NCBI GenBank assembly: GCA_038209965.1
Contig: JBBQXF010000128.1
Coordinates: forward strand, 1 to 13,516
Length of the DNA stretch: 13,516 nucleotides
DNA from: JALONO01 sp038209965
GTDB taxonomy: Bacteria; Bacteroidota; Bacteroidia; Cytophagales; Thermoflexibacteraceae
Reading direction: 5' to 3'
Part shown: positions 1-4,748 of the stretch, piece after piece
How positions within the stretch are numbered: the first letter of the stretch is position 1
How the letters are laid out: every line of letters begins with the position of its first letter
The notes under the pieces: model-generated
The model's database searches: none
What the model saw: only the letters and a program-made list of their open reading frames with translations
What the model was told of the DNA's origin: nothing
Position numbers and translations under genes: made by a program

Positions 1-171
1 GTTAATGATAAAATGGTTTGCTTTGAAATAGAAAGCTGAGGCAATTGTCATAGCGGCTGAACCTGCAAATGGTTCAATAAGTCTATTAAACTCGTCAGGA
101 TAGAACCGCATAATTTGGTCTGCCAAGTTGCGTTTGCTGCCCTGATATGGAATTGGGTGTGGTAATTTCAT
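1..171 (-). CDS. DNA adenine methylase, D12 class (5' end only)
   Basis: The first 57 codons of a minus-strand gene that runs off the left edge. The N-terminus contains PYQGSKRNLADQI, matching the start of the D12 class of N6-adenine methyltransferases (Dam/DpnIIA type), where a GxK segment begins the SAM pocket. About 17 residues later comes LIEPFAGSAAMTIA, the FxGxG-like SAM-binding motif I. The expected catalytic DPPY motif would lie outside the window. The family transfers a methyl group from SAM to adenine N6 in a short DNA site, either as a lone methylase or as half of a restriction-modification pair; which applies cannot be seen. The start at 171 is the only good ATG, 8 codons before the first motif. 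The stretch is AT-richer than the genes to its right, which could mean horizontal acquisition. The family call is fairly sure; the specificity is unknown. Confidence 0.8.
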   Translation of the reverse strand, partial: MKLPHPIPYQGSKRNLADQIMRFYPDEFNRLIEPFAGSAAMTIASAFYFKANHFIIN

Positions 172-506
172 TTTTAAGAATTTTCTGGTAAAATGTAACG
201 AAAGAAATGTCTATTTTTACTCATCTGTTTATTCTTTATGATGGCGCAGAATTACCCCCAACATCCTTATAAACGCAACCCATGCGTCAAATTACCCAAG
301 CACCTGGACTTGTCACCCGCCCATGTGCACTGCCGGGATTGTAGGCTAAATTACGCGTTTTTTTTAAACCAGCTAACTTTCTCAATAAATTTTAACTGAC
401 CAGAACCGCCCCAAGCCGCCCGGGCGCAACCTATCGGTGGCTTGGGGAGATTGGCCCGGCTTTATCGGCCAAACCTTCACTGGGCAGGAGGGAAGCTGGC
501 GGGCAT
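172..506. other. Non-coding stretch with two strong stem-loops
   Basis: I see no convincing protein gene here. Two inverted repeats lie side by side. One pairs 409-420 with 436-447 (CCCCAAGCCGCC with GGTGGCTTGGGG, twelve pairs with one G-T) around a 15-base loop. The other pairs TTGGCC at 451-456 with GGCCAA at 467-472. Neither is followed by a T-run on either strand, so they are not ordinary terminators. A 53-codon ORF at 238-399 (plus) has no support. Position 372 repeats the AGCTA seen at 514 and 655, at spacings of 142 and 141, so part of this stretch may be a third, badly decayed unit of the tandem array to its right. Confidence 0.5.
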
Positions 507-542
507 AAAAAAAGCTATTGGGCAATAAAACTGCCCAATAGC
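507..542 (-). terminator. Rho-independent terminator of the tRNA gene
   Basis: On the minus strand, GCTATTGGGCA and TGCCCAATAGC-type arms (532-542 with 514-524) pair perfectly over 11 bases around a 7-base loop, followed at once by seven T residues (507-513 on the plus strand reads as A). It lies 30 bases past the 3' end of the tRNA at 573-644 on the same strand, so it most likely ends that transcript. Confidence 0.85.
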
Positions 543-572
543 CCGAGAAACCGAAAATGAAAACAACACAGC

Positions 573-644
573 GGTTGCTGACGGAATCGAACCGTCGTGG
601 GAGGCTTTGCTGGCCTCTGCCTTTAGCCACTCGGCCAAACAACC
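573..644 (-). tRNA. tRNA-Cys (GCA), atypical
   Basis: The minus strand folds as a tRNA: a 7-pair acceptor stem (GGTTGTT with AGCAACC, one G-T), a D arm with GAGTGGCTAAA, a 5-pair anticodon stem GAGGC/GCCTC, a 4-base variable loop and a perfect 5-pair T stem (GACGG/CCGTC) with loop TTCGATT. The anticodon loop reads CAGCAAA, giving anticodon GCA (cysteine) in the canonical 7-base frame. Two features are odd. Position 33 is A, not the nearly invariant U, and the base after the acceptor stem (position 73) is G, whereas tRNA-Cys normally has U73, a major identity base for cysteinyl-tRNA synthetase. No CCA is encoded. It begins 2 bases after a T-rich stretch closing an upstream copy of its own terminator. 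It may be a poorly charged tRNA, a pseudo-tRNA, or affected by sequence error. Confidence 0.7.
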
Positions 645-646
645 GG

Positions 647-683
647 AAAAGAAAGCTAACGGACGGTAAAACTGCCCGACAGC
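647..683 (-). terminator. Degenerate second copy of the tRNA terminator
   Basis: On the minus strand the arms GCTGTCGGGCAG (672-683) and CCGTCCGTTAGC (655-666) pair with two mismatches and some G-T pairs, followed by TTTCTTTT. The sequence is clearly related to the perfect terminator at 507-542 (shared AGCTA, GGTAAAACTGCCC core) and sits 141 bases away. The mismatches suggest weakened termination, which would let transcripts read through into the tRNA that starts right after it. Confidence 0.6.
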
Positions 684-713
684 TTGGTAACCTGAAAAGT
701 CATAGTCTTTATC

Positions 714-788
714 GGTCGGCACAAGGCAGTAACCCCCTGCACGATCTGGTGCAGGCAAATCATTGTAGGCCCTGAAGGCTCACCAACC
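714..788 (-). pseudogene. tRNA-like remnant upstream of tRNA-Cys
   Basis: This 75-base stretch sits in the same register as the tRNA at 573-644: its 3' end is exactly 30 bases before the related terminator, as in the intact unit. Its ends can pair as an acceptor stem, GGTTGGT with GCCGACC, seven pairs including two G-T. Inside is a 7-pair hairpin CCTGCAC/GTGCAGG (736-742 with 749-755) around a 6-base loop. There is no proper D arm, 7-base anticodon loop or T arm. I read it as a decayed tRNA copy, or a small structured RNA derived from one; chance pairing of the ends is possible. Confidence 0.35.
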
Positions 789-816
789 GCGTTATCTTTG
801 GGTTGACCCGCGCTGC

Positions 817-1449
817 CTAATCGGGCTGGGGCGTGGTGCGCAAATAGGGCTTGATGATCTGGTGCCCCTTGGGAAACTTGGCCGGAATGTCCTCGGTTTT
901 GACCGCCAAAGTCACAATCACATCATCGCCCTGCTGCCAGTTGGCCGGAGTGGCCACGCTGTACTTGGCGGTCAATTGCAATGAATCGATCACCCGCAAG
1001 ATCTCGTCGAAATTGCGGCCCGTGGAAGCTGGGTAGGCCAGGGTCAACTTGATTTTGTGATCTGGCCCAATCACGAACACCGAGCGCACCGTCAAGTTCT
1101 CAATGGCATTGGGATGGATCATGTCATACAAATGGGCGATGCTCCGATCGGGATCGGCAATCAGCGGGTAGTCCAACTCGGTGTGCTGGGTCTCGTTGAT
1201 GTCCTTGATCCATTCGTGATGGGAGCCGATTGGATCCACACTGAGGGCAATGGTTTTGACATTGCGCTGGGCAAACTTGTCGCGGTATTTGGCCACGGTC
1301 CCCAGTTCGGTGGTGCATACGGGCGTAAAGTCGGCTGGATGTGAGAAAAACACGACCCAACTGCTGCCTGCCCACTCGTAAAAATCGATTTCTCCCTCGG
1401 TGGTCTGGGCTTTGAAATTGGGGGCGAGATCGCCTAGTCTAAGTGCCAT
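817..1449 (-). CDS. 1-Cys peroxiredoxin (Prx6 type)
   Basis: A 210-residue cytoplasmic thiol peroxidase of the AhpC/Prx6 group, which reduces hydrogen peroxide and organic peroxides through one reactive cysteine. The active-site motif HPADFTPVCTTELG places the peroxidatic Cys at about residue 45 with the preceding Thr and Pro. SVDPIGSHHEWIKDI and VRSVFVIGPDHKI follow as in the family, and the C-terminal domain ending in IIKPYLRTTPQPD is diagnostic of Prx6 over typical 2-Cys enzymes. The length fits the family. I chose the ATG at 1449 because LGDLAPNF directly after it is the family's N-terminus; the longer upstream frame has no homology and overlaps the rhodanese gene. It lies 82 bases downstream of that gene on the same strand, so the two may be cotranscribed. 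A 12-bp palindrome sits in the gap. A thiol reductant partner is not visible in the window. Confidence 0.93.
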   Translation of the reverse strand: MALRLGDLAPNFKAQTTEGEIDFYEWAGSSWVVFFSHPADFTPVCTTELGTVAKYRDKFAQRNVKTIALSVDPIGSHHEWIKDINETQHTELDYPLIADPDRSIAHLYDMIHPNAIENLTVRSVFVIGPDHKIKLTLAYPASTGRNFDEILRVIDSLQLTAKYSVATPANWQQGDDVIVTLAVKTEDIPAKFPKGHQIIKPYLRTTPQPD

Positions 1450-1494
1450 AAAAATTTGTGTGGTAACGTTTAGAAAATGGGAATAAAATAGGAT

Positions 1495-1506
1495 GATCAA
1501 TTGATC
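1495..1506. promoter_or_regulatory. Perfect 12-bp palindrome upstream of the peroxiredoxin
   Basis: GATCAATTGATC reads the same on both strands and lies 46 bases upstream of the peroxiredoxin ATG, in the gap after the rhodanese gene. It could be an operator for a dimeric regulator; no regulator can be named from the sequence, and chance is possible. Confidence 0.3.
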
Positions 1507-1531
1507 GACTTGCAACAAACAATGACCATTC

Positions 1532-1861
1532 CTAGTATTTCGGGATTGATTGGTCAATTTCATCGGCATAGGCCAAAATGCCGCCCTTGAGGTTGTACAA
1601 GTTGTCAAAGCTAAAGAAACTCTGCAACTGCAAAATGGCTTGGGCACTCCGTTTACCGCTCCGGCAATAAATGATCACTTGCCGATAGGGCGAAATGCGA
1701 TCGGCCTGATCCAGCAACGACGCTAAGGGGATTAGCTCCCCGGCCAAATTGGCAAAACTATGTTCGTTTGGCTCGCGCACATCGATCAATTGAAAATCGG
1801 CCCCGGCTTTCCGAAGCTGCACAAACTCTTGGACGGTAATTTCTTTGACTGCAATAGACAT
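1532..1861 (-). CDS. Single-domain rhodanese-like sulfurtransferase
   Basis: A 109-residue single rhodanese domain with no signal peptide, so cytoplasmic. The family moves a sulfane sulfur from a donor to an acceptor through a persulfide on the active-site cysteine. Visible motifs are FQLIDVREPNEH (residues 24-34, the CH2A-type DVRE segment), the active-site loop YCRSGKRS with Cys66, and the C-terminal GGILAYADEIDQSIPKY, which resembles the rhodanese tails of MoeB/MoeZ-like proteins. That likeness hints at sulfur-carrier or thiolation chemistry but does not prove it. The start at 1861 gives a complete domain with no spare N-terminal sequence. Upstream on the same strand are a 40-codon ORF and a SAM-I riboswitch; downstream is the peroxiredoxin. 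The order suggests a sulfur-responsive transcript, as an inference. A 16-base hairpin (1911-1926) lies in the leader. Confidence 0.92.
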   Translation of the reverse strand: MSIAVKEITVQEFVQLRKAGADFQLIDVREPNEHSFANLAGELIPLASLLDQADRISPYRQVIIYCRSGKRSAQAILQLQSFFSFDNLYNLKGGILAYADEIDQSIPKY

Positions 1862-1910
1862 GGGAATGAATTTTTAGTAACTTGGTGAATCAAAAGCCTA
1901 TAGATGAATG

Positions 1911-1926
1911 AGCTGGACGACCAGCT
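1911..1926 (-). other. Short hairpin in the rhodanese leader
   Basis: AGCTGG and CCAGCT form a perfect 6-pair stem around ACGA, 50 bases upstream of the rhodanese ATG. It has no T-run and so is not a terminator. Its role, if any, is unknown. Confidence 0.3.
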
Positions 1927-2060
1927 AAGCTGAACCAGCCTGTGGAATCGGCACTTGGGCCAACTAACCGAGCATGGGACTAAAGCGGAAAAAAATATTT
2001 GCCTCCTGTTTTTGATAGATTATAAATCGCCAATAGAGAAAATATCCCTGATCAGTAAGA

Positions 2061-2183
2061 TCAACAACTCGGACATCGAACCGACCATGCAGTCAGCAAA
2101 AAGGGTGGCGAAACCTCCGGGCGAATACCGGGCGCGGTAATCCGGGCAAATGGGCAGAAGAAAGCTTGGAAAGCAGTTTTCAT
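2061..2183 (-). CDS. 40-residue ORF directly after the SAM riboswitch
   Basis: A 40-codon ORF whose ATG lies 8 bases after the 3' strand of riboswitch helix P1, so folding of P1 could bury its start site. The product begins MKTAFQAFFCPFARITAPG, is rich in Pro, Phe and Arg, and ends in a CPSC motif. It has only the initiator Met, so a Met-starvation attenuator in the classic sense is not evident. I do not recognise a family. It might be a leader peptide, a real small protein under SAM control, or a chance ORF. The stop at 2061 is 199 bases upstream of the rhodanese start. Its placement and the GC-rich codons are the support; a conserved reading frame in relatives would settle it. Confidence 0.4.
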   Translation of the reverse strand: MKTAFQAFFCPFARITAPGIRPEVSPPFLLTAWSVRCPSC

Positions 2184-2191
2184 GGTTTTGT

Positions 2192-2297
2192 TTGATTTAT
2201 AGTTCCTAAAAATTTAGGCAGGAATTGGCACCTTGCTATTGGTAGGTTGCCAGGGGTTGTTTGGGCCTGATCCCTCCCCCCGTTCTTTATAAATCAA
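2192..2297 (-). promoter_or_regulatory. SAM-I (S-box) riboswitch
   Basis: The minus strand carries the S-box consensus in order: ATAAAGAAC then GGGAGGGATCAGGCCC (around 2263-2278), GGCAACC (2245-2251), AAGGTGCCAATTCC (2221-2234). Helix P1 is a perfect 10-pair match between 2288-2297 and 2192-2201. P2 can form from the G-run and CCCC, P3 from CCT/AGG, and P4 from CCTAA/TTAGG just before P1's 3' strand. Such RNAs bind S-adenosylmethionine and normally switch off methionine and cysteine biosynthesis or transport genes when SAM is plentiful. I see no intrinsic terminator after P1, so control is more likely at translation of the adjacent ORF or through RNA stability. The downstream genes on this strand are the 40-codon ORF, rhodanese and peroxiredoxin. 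Confidence 0.9.
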
Positions 2298-2320
2298 TTA
2301 CATTTTGAGGCGTAATTGAT
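2293..2320 (-). other. Inverted repeat overlapping the 5' strand of riboswitch P1
   Basis: ATCAATTAC (2293-2301) and GTAATTGAT (2312-2320) pair perfectly over nine bases with a 10-base loop. The first arm shares 2293-2297 with the 5' strand of P1, so the two helices exclude each other in part. This only matters if the transcript starts upstream of about 2320. Beyond it, to 2400, I see AT-rich sequence and no exact TAnnTTTG motif on the minus strand. Confidence 0.4.
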
Positions 2321-2405
2321 AAACTGTGACACAATATTAAAGTCTCTTTTTGAACTAACCAAGCGTTTGGAAAAATATTTTCTATAAAGTTGCTAGACTA
2401 AGTAG

Positions 2406-2440
2406 TTTTTGCCTCATTCGAGCGCTCGCTTTGGCAAAAA
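2406..2440. promoter_or_regulatory. Nested palindrome upstream of the sucD promoter
   Basis: TTTTTGCC (2406-2413) and GGCAAAAA (2433-2440) are inverted copies that enclose, nearly on the same axis, the perfect palindrome CGAGCGCTCG (2419-2428). The element ends 22 bases before the -33 box of sucD. It could be an operator or cruciform-forming site; it is not a standard terminator, as neither strand has a T-run directly after the stem. Confidence 0.35.
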
Positions 2441-2462
2441 GGGACATTTTGGGGCGTGGCGG

Positions 2463-2492
2463 TTTGAAATGCCACGCAAACCCCTATTTTTG
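2463..2492 (+). promoter_or_regulatory. Bacteroidota-type promoter of sucD
   Basis: TTTG at 2463-2466 and TATTTTTG at 2485-2492 match the -33 (TTTG) and -7 (TAnnTTTG) boxes of the phylum's primary sigma factor, with an 18-base spacer. The ATG of sucD follows 22 bases after the -7 box, so the leader is very short. A perfect 7-bp inverted repeat, GCGTGGC (2454-2460) and GCCACGC (2471-2477), straddles the -33 box. Confidence 0.75.
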
Positions 2493-2514
2493 CACCACTA
2501 ATCAAATTAGCATC

Positions 2515-3396
2515 ATGAGCGTATTAGTCAACAAAGACTCCAGGGTTATAGTGCAAGGTTTTACCGGCGCCGAAGGTACTTTCCATGCTGGCCAGATGAT
2601 TGAATATGGCACCAACGTGGTAGGGGGGGTGACCCCGGGCAAGGGGGGACAACTCCACTTGAACAAGCCAGTGTTCAACACCGTGCGCGAGGCCGTGGAA
2701 GTCGCCGGGGCCAATGTTTCCATCATCTTCGTGCCACCCGCTTTTGCCGCCGATGCCATTATGGAAGCAGTGGAAGCGGGCATTGAGGTGATCATTGCCA
2801 TTACGGAAGGCATTCCGGTCAAGGACATGATGCAGGTCAAACACTACCTCAAGGGCAAAAAAAGCCGCTTGATCGGGCCCAATTGCCCAGGGGTGATCAC
2901 CGTTGGGGAGGCCAAAATTGGCATTATGCCAGGGTTCATTTTCAAGCCGGGCCGGATCGGGGTCGTGTCCAAATCGGGCACCCTGACCTACGAAGCCGTG
3001 GATCAACTCTCCAAGGTTGGGCTGGGTCAGTCGACCTGTATCGGCATTGGCGGTGACCCGATCATTGGCACCACTACCAAAGAAGCCGTCGAGTTGTTGA
3101 TGAACGATCCCGAAACCGATGGGATCGTGATGATCGGCGAGATCGGTGGGGGCATGGAAGCCGAAGCCGCCCACTGGATTGCAAGCCTACCTGCCGGATC
3201 GCGCAAGCCCGTGGTGGGGTTCATTGCCGGGCAAACCGCTCCTCCGGGCCGCCGGATGGGCCACGCCGGGGCCATCATCGGAGGGGCCGATGACACCGCC
3301 GCAGCCAAAAAGGCCATCATGCGTGCGTGCGGCATCCACGTGGTGGACTCCCCCGCCATGATCGGCGAGACCATGCTGAAAGCACTCAACAGCTAG
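2515..3396 (+). CDS. sucD: Succinyl-CoA synthetase alpha subunit
   Basis: A 293-residue ADP-forming succinate-CoA ligase alpha subunit, which with the beta subunit (SucC, not in this window) converts succinyl-CoA to succinate with formation of ATP or GTP in the TCA cycle. The N-terminus MSVLVNKDSRVIVQGFTG and the following GVTPGKGG form the CoA-binding fold; GPNCPGVITVGEAKIGIMPG lies mid-protein. GRRMGHAGAIIGG carries the His that is phosphorylated in the catalytic cycle. Length matches the family. I start at the ATG at 2515 because all family similarity begins there; an upstream in-frame start adds 28 residues lying over the promoter and is rejected. The stop codon overlaps the GTG start of the next gene by one base, which points to translational coupling. 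Inverted repeats at 2406-2440 and 2454-2477 may be control sites. Confidence 0.97.
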   Translation: MSVLVNKDSRVIVQGFTGAEGTFHAGQMIEYGTNVVGGVTPGKGGQLHLNKPVFNTVREAVEVAGANVSIIFVPPAFAADAIMEAVEAGIEVIIAITEGIPVKDMMQVKHYLKGKKSRLIGPNCPGVITVGEAKIGIMPGFIFKPGRIGVVSKSGTLTYEAVDQLSKVGLGQSTCIGIGGDPIIGTTTKEAVELLMNDPETDGIVMIGEIGGGMEAEAAHWIASLPAGSRKPVVGFIAGQTAPPGRRMGHAGAIIGGADDTAAAKKAIMRACGIHVVDSPAMIGETMLKALNS

Positions 3397-3950
3397 TGCC
3401 CCGCAAAATCGTCCTTTACGGGCCAGAGTCTTCGGGCAAAACTACGTTGGCCAAGGCGCTGGCCCTTTATTTTCAAACCCAATGGGTCCCCGAATTCGCC
3501 CGGTGTTATTTGGCCCAACAAGACCGGAACACTGGGCGACTGGCCGCGGGCATTGTGTCCACCTATGCCGACATTGAACCAATGGCCATTGGGCAAGTGG
3601 CCCTGGAAGACAGTATGGCCGAAACCCTGGCCCCGGATCAATTGCTCTTTTGCGACACTTCGCCGCTGACCAATTTGGTCTATTCACGCCATTATTTTGG
3701 CCAAGCTCCCGACTGGCTGGCCCGGGAAGCCCCCCTCCGGCCCTACGCACTCTACCTCCTCCTTCACCCCGACATCCCCTGGGAGCTTGATGCGCTGCGG
3801 GATCGCCCGACCGACCGCACAGGGATGTTTGCCGAATTCCATCAAGCTCTCGTGCTGAGTGGACAAGCCTATGCCCACATCAGTGGCAGCTACCCAAACC
3901 GCTGGCAGCAGTCACTGCAGGCCATTGAGGCCGTCGTTGCCCACCCCTGA
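3396..3950 (+). CDS. NadR-type nicotinamide riboside kinase-like P-loop protein
   Basis: A 184-residue P-loop kinase similar to the C-terminal ribosylnicotinamide kinase domain of NadR, here without the NMN adenylyltransferase or repressor domains. The family phosphorylates nicotinamide riboside to NMN in NAD salvage. Seen are the Walker A motif GPESSGKT (residues 9-16), VPEFARCYL (31-39), the Walker B-like LLFCDTSPLT (83-92), then YLLLHPDIPWELDALRD and a C-terminal ISGSYPNRW, in the family order. The best start is GTG at 3396, overlapping the sucD stop as TAGTG. An ATG at 3327 is inside sucD and adds residues with no family match. There is no separate promoter, so it is probably made with sucD. 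The substrate is inferred from the family; a related nucleoside kinase is possible. Confidence 0.8.
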   Translation: MPRKIVLYGPESSGKTTLAKALALYFQTQWVPEFARCYLAQQDRNTGRLAAGIVSTYADIEPMAIGQVALEDSMAETLAPDQLLFCDTSPLTNLVYSRHYFGQAPDWLAREAPLRPYALYLLLHPDIPWELDALRDRPTDRTGMFAEFHQALVLSGQAYAHISGSYPNRWQQSLQAIEAVVAHP

Positions 3951-3959
3951 ACCCGGCTT

Positions 3960-3992
3960 TTTAACTATTTCGGGCTAATTGCTGTACTTTTG
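3960..3992 (+). promoter_or_regulatory. Bacteroidota-type promoter of hisIE
   Basis: TACTTTTG at 3985-3992 is an exact TAnnTTTG -7 box. Its -33 partner is less clear: a T-rich TTTA at about 3960-3963 lies 21 bases upstream. The hisIE ATG follows 17 bases after the -7 box, a very short leader like that of sucD. Confidence 0.6.
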
Positions 3993-4009
3993 TCAGCTAG
4001 ATTTACTTT

Positions 4010-4609
4010 ATGACACTCAAACTCGATTTTGCCAAAGCCGGGGGACTGATCCCAGCCGTGGTTCAAGACGCCCGCACTAACAAAGTGCTAATGCTCGGTT
4101 ACCTGAACGAAGAGGCACTGGCCAAGACCCAAGCCGAAGGGATGATCACTTTTTTCAGCCGCAGCAAACAGCGGCTCTGGACCAAGGGCGAAACTTCGGG
4201 CCACTTCCTGCGGGTGGTGAGCATTACCGCCGACTGTGATCAAGACACGCTCCTGATCAAGGTTGAACCCCACGGGCCCACCTGCCACACGGGAGCTGAC
4301 ACTTGCTTTGGTGAAACCAATGAGGGCTTGGAGCCTTTCCTCAACCAGCTCAAGCACATCATCCGGGCACGCAAACTGGCCCCCACCGAAGCATCGTACA
4401 CCGCCAAACTGCTGGCCCGGGGCATCAACAAAGTGGCCCAAAAAGTGGGGGAAGAGGCGGTGGAATTGGTGATCGAGGCCAAGGACAATAACCGCGAACT
4501 GTTCAAAAACGAGGCCGCCGACCTGCTGTTCCACTACTTGGTGCTGTTGGAAGCCAAAGAAGTGGACTTCGATGAGGTAATCGGGGTATTGCAAGCACGG
4601 CACAAATAG
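4010..4609 (+). CDS. hisIE: Bifunctional phosphoribosyl-AMP cyclohydrolase / phosphoribosyl-ATP diphosphatase
   Basis: A 199-residue fusion carrying steps 2 and 3 of histidine biosynthesis: the HisE half hydrolyses phosphoribosyl-ATP to phosphoribosyl-AMP, and the HisI half opens the adenine ring. HisI occupies about residues 1-110: FFSRSKQRLWTKGETSGH, then DCDQD (Asp75, 77 and 79 as metal ligands) and GPTCHTGADTCF (with Cys76, Cys92 and Cys99 as the zinc site). HisE occupies about 112-199, with KVGEEAVE and the NEAADLLFH helix that bind the magnesium-pyrophosphate. Length and order are standard for the fused enzyme. It is alone here: no other his gene lies within the window on either side, and it has its own promoter, although the phylum usually keeps hisIE at the end of a his operon. 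Confidence 0.96.
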   Translation: MTLKLDFAKAGGLIPAVVQDARTNKVLMLGYLNEEALAKTQAEGMITFFSRSKQRLWTKGETSGHFLRVVSITADCDQDTLLIKVEPHGPTCHTGADTCFGETNEGLEPFLNQLKHIIRARKLAPTEASYTAKLLARGINKVAQKVGEEAVELVIEAKDNNRELFKNEAADLLFHYLVLLEAKEVDFDEVIGVLQARHK

Positions 4610-4748
4610 AAATGGACGGGCCTACCCCTTGGAGAGCTTAAATTTTGTGAAAGTGGCAAACTGCATGACGATTTACCCAATTTCTTCCTAAATTACGTAC
4701 ATCTTTTGGCCAAACCCTTGTACCATCCAGCCGAAAAGCCGATTGACT

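Larger units (their letters stand above)
507..788 (-). repeat. Tandem repeat of a tRNA + terminator unit (about 141 bp)
   Basis: Two units share the order tRNA or tRNA-like stretch, 30-base spacer, hairpin terminator. The matching points lie at 514 and 655 (terminator arms), 542 and 683, 573 and 714 (tRNA 3' ends), all 141 apart. The left unit has an intact tRNA fold and a perfect terminator; the right unit is degenerate in both. A weaker third register may start near 371. Tandem duplication of a tRNA with its terminator followed by decay of one copy explains this simply. Confidence 0.55.

Noticed and set aside
238..399. 53-codon plus-strand ORF with several Cys and His residues
   Set aside because: No recognisable motif, poor codon pattern at its end (runs of T), and it overlaps the possible third unit of the tandem array.
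477..758. Minus-strand ORF of about 93 codons across the tRNA
   Set aside because: It reads through the tRNA, both terminators and the tRNA-like remnant; its internal likeness (GQFY repeated) just reflects the duplicated terminators.
1955..2140. Plus-strand ORF of 61 codons upstream of sucD
   Set aside because: It is antisense to the 40-codon ORF and the leader of the rhodanese transcript, has no family likeness and no promoter.
4690..4715. Promoter for the secreted protein gene (TACATCTTTTG)
   Set aside because: The motif has two extra bases between TA and TTTG and no clear -33 partner, so it does not meet the consensus.
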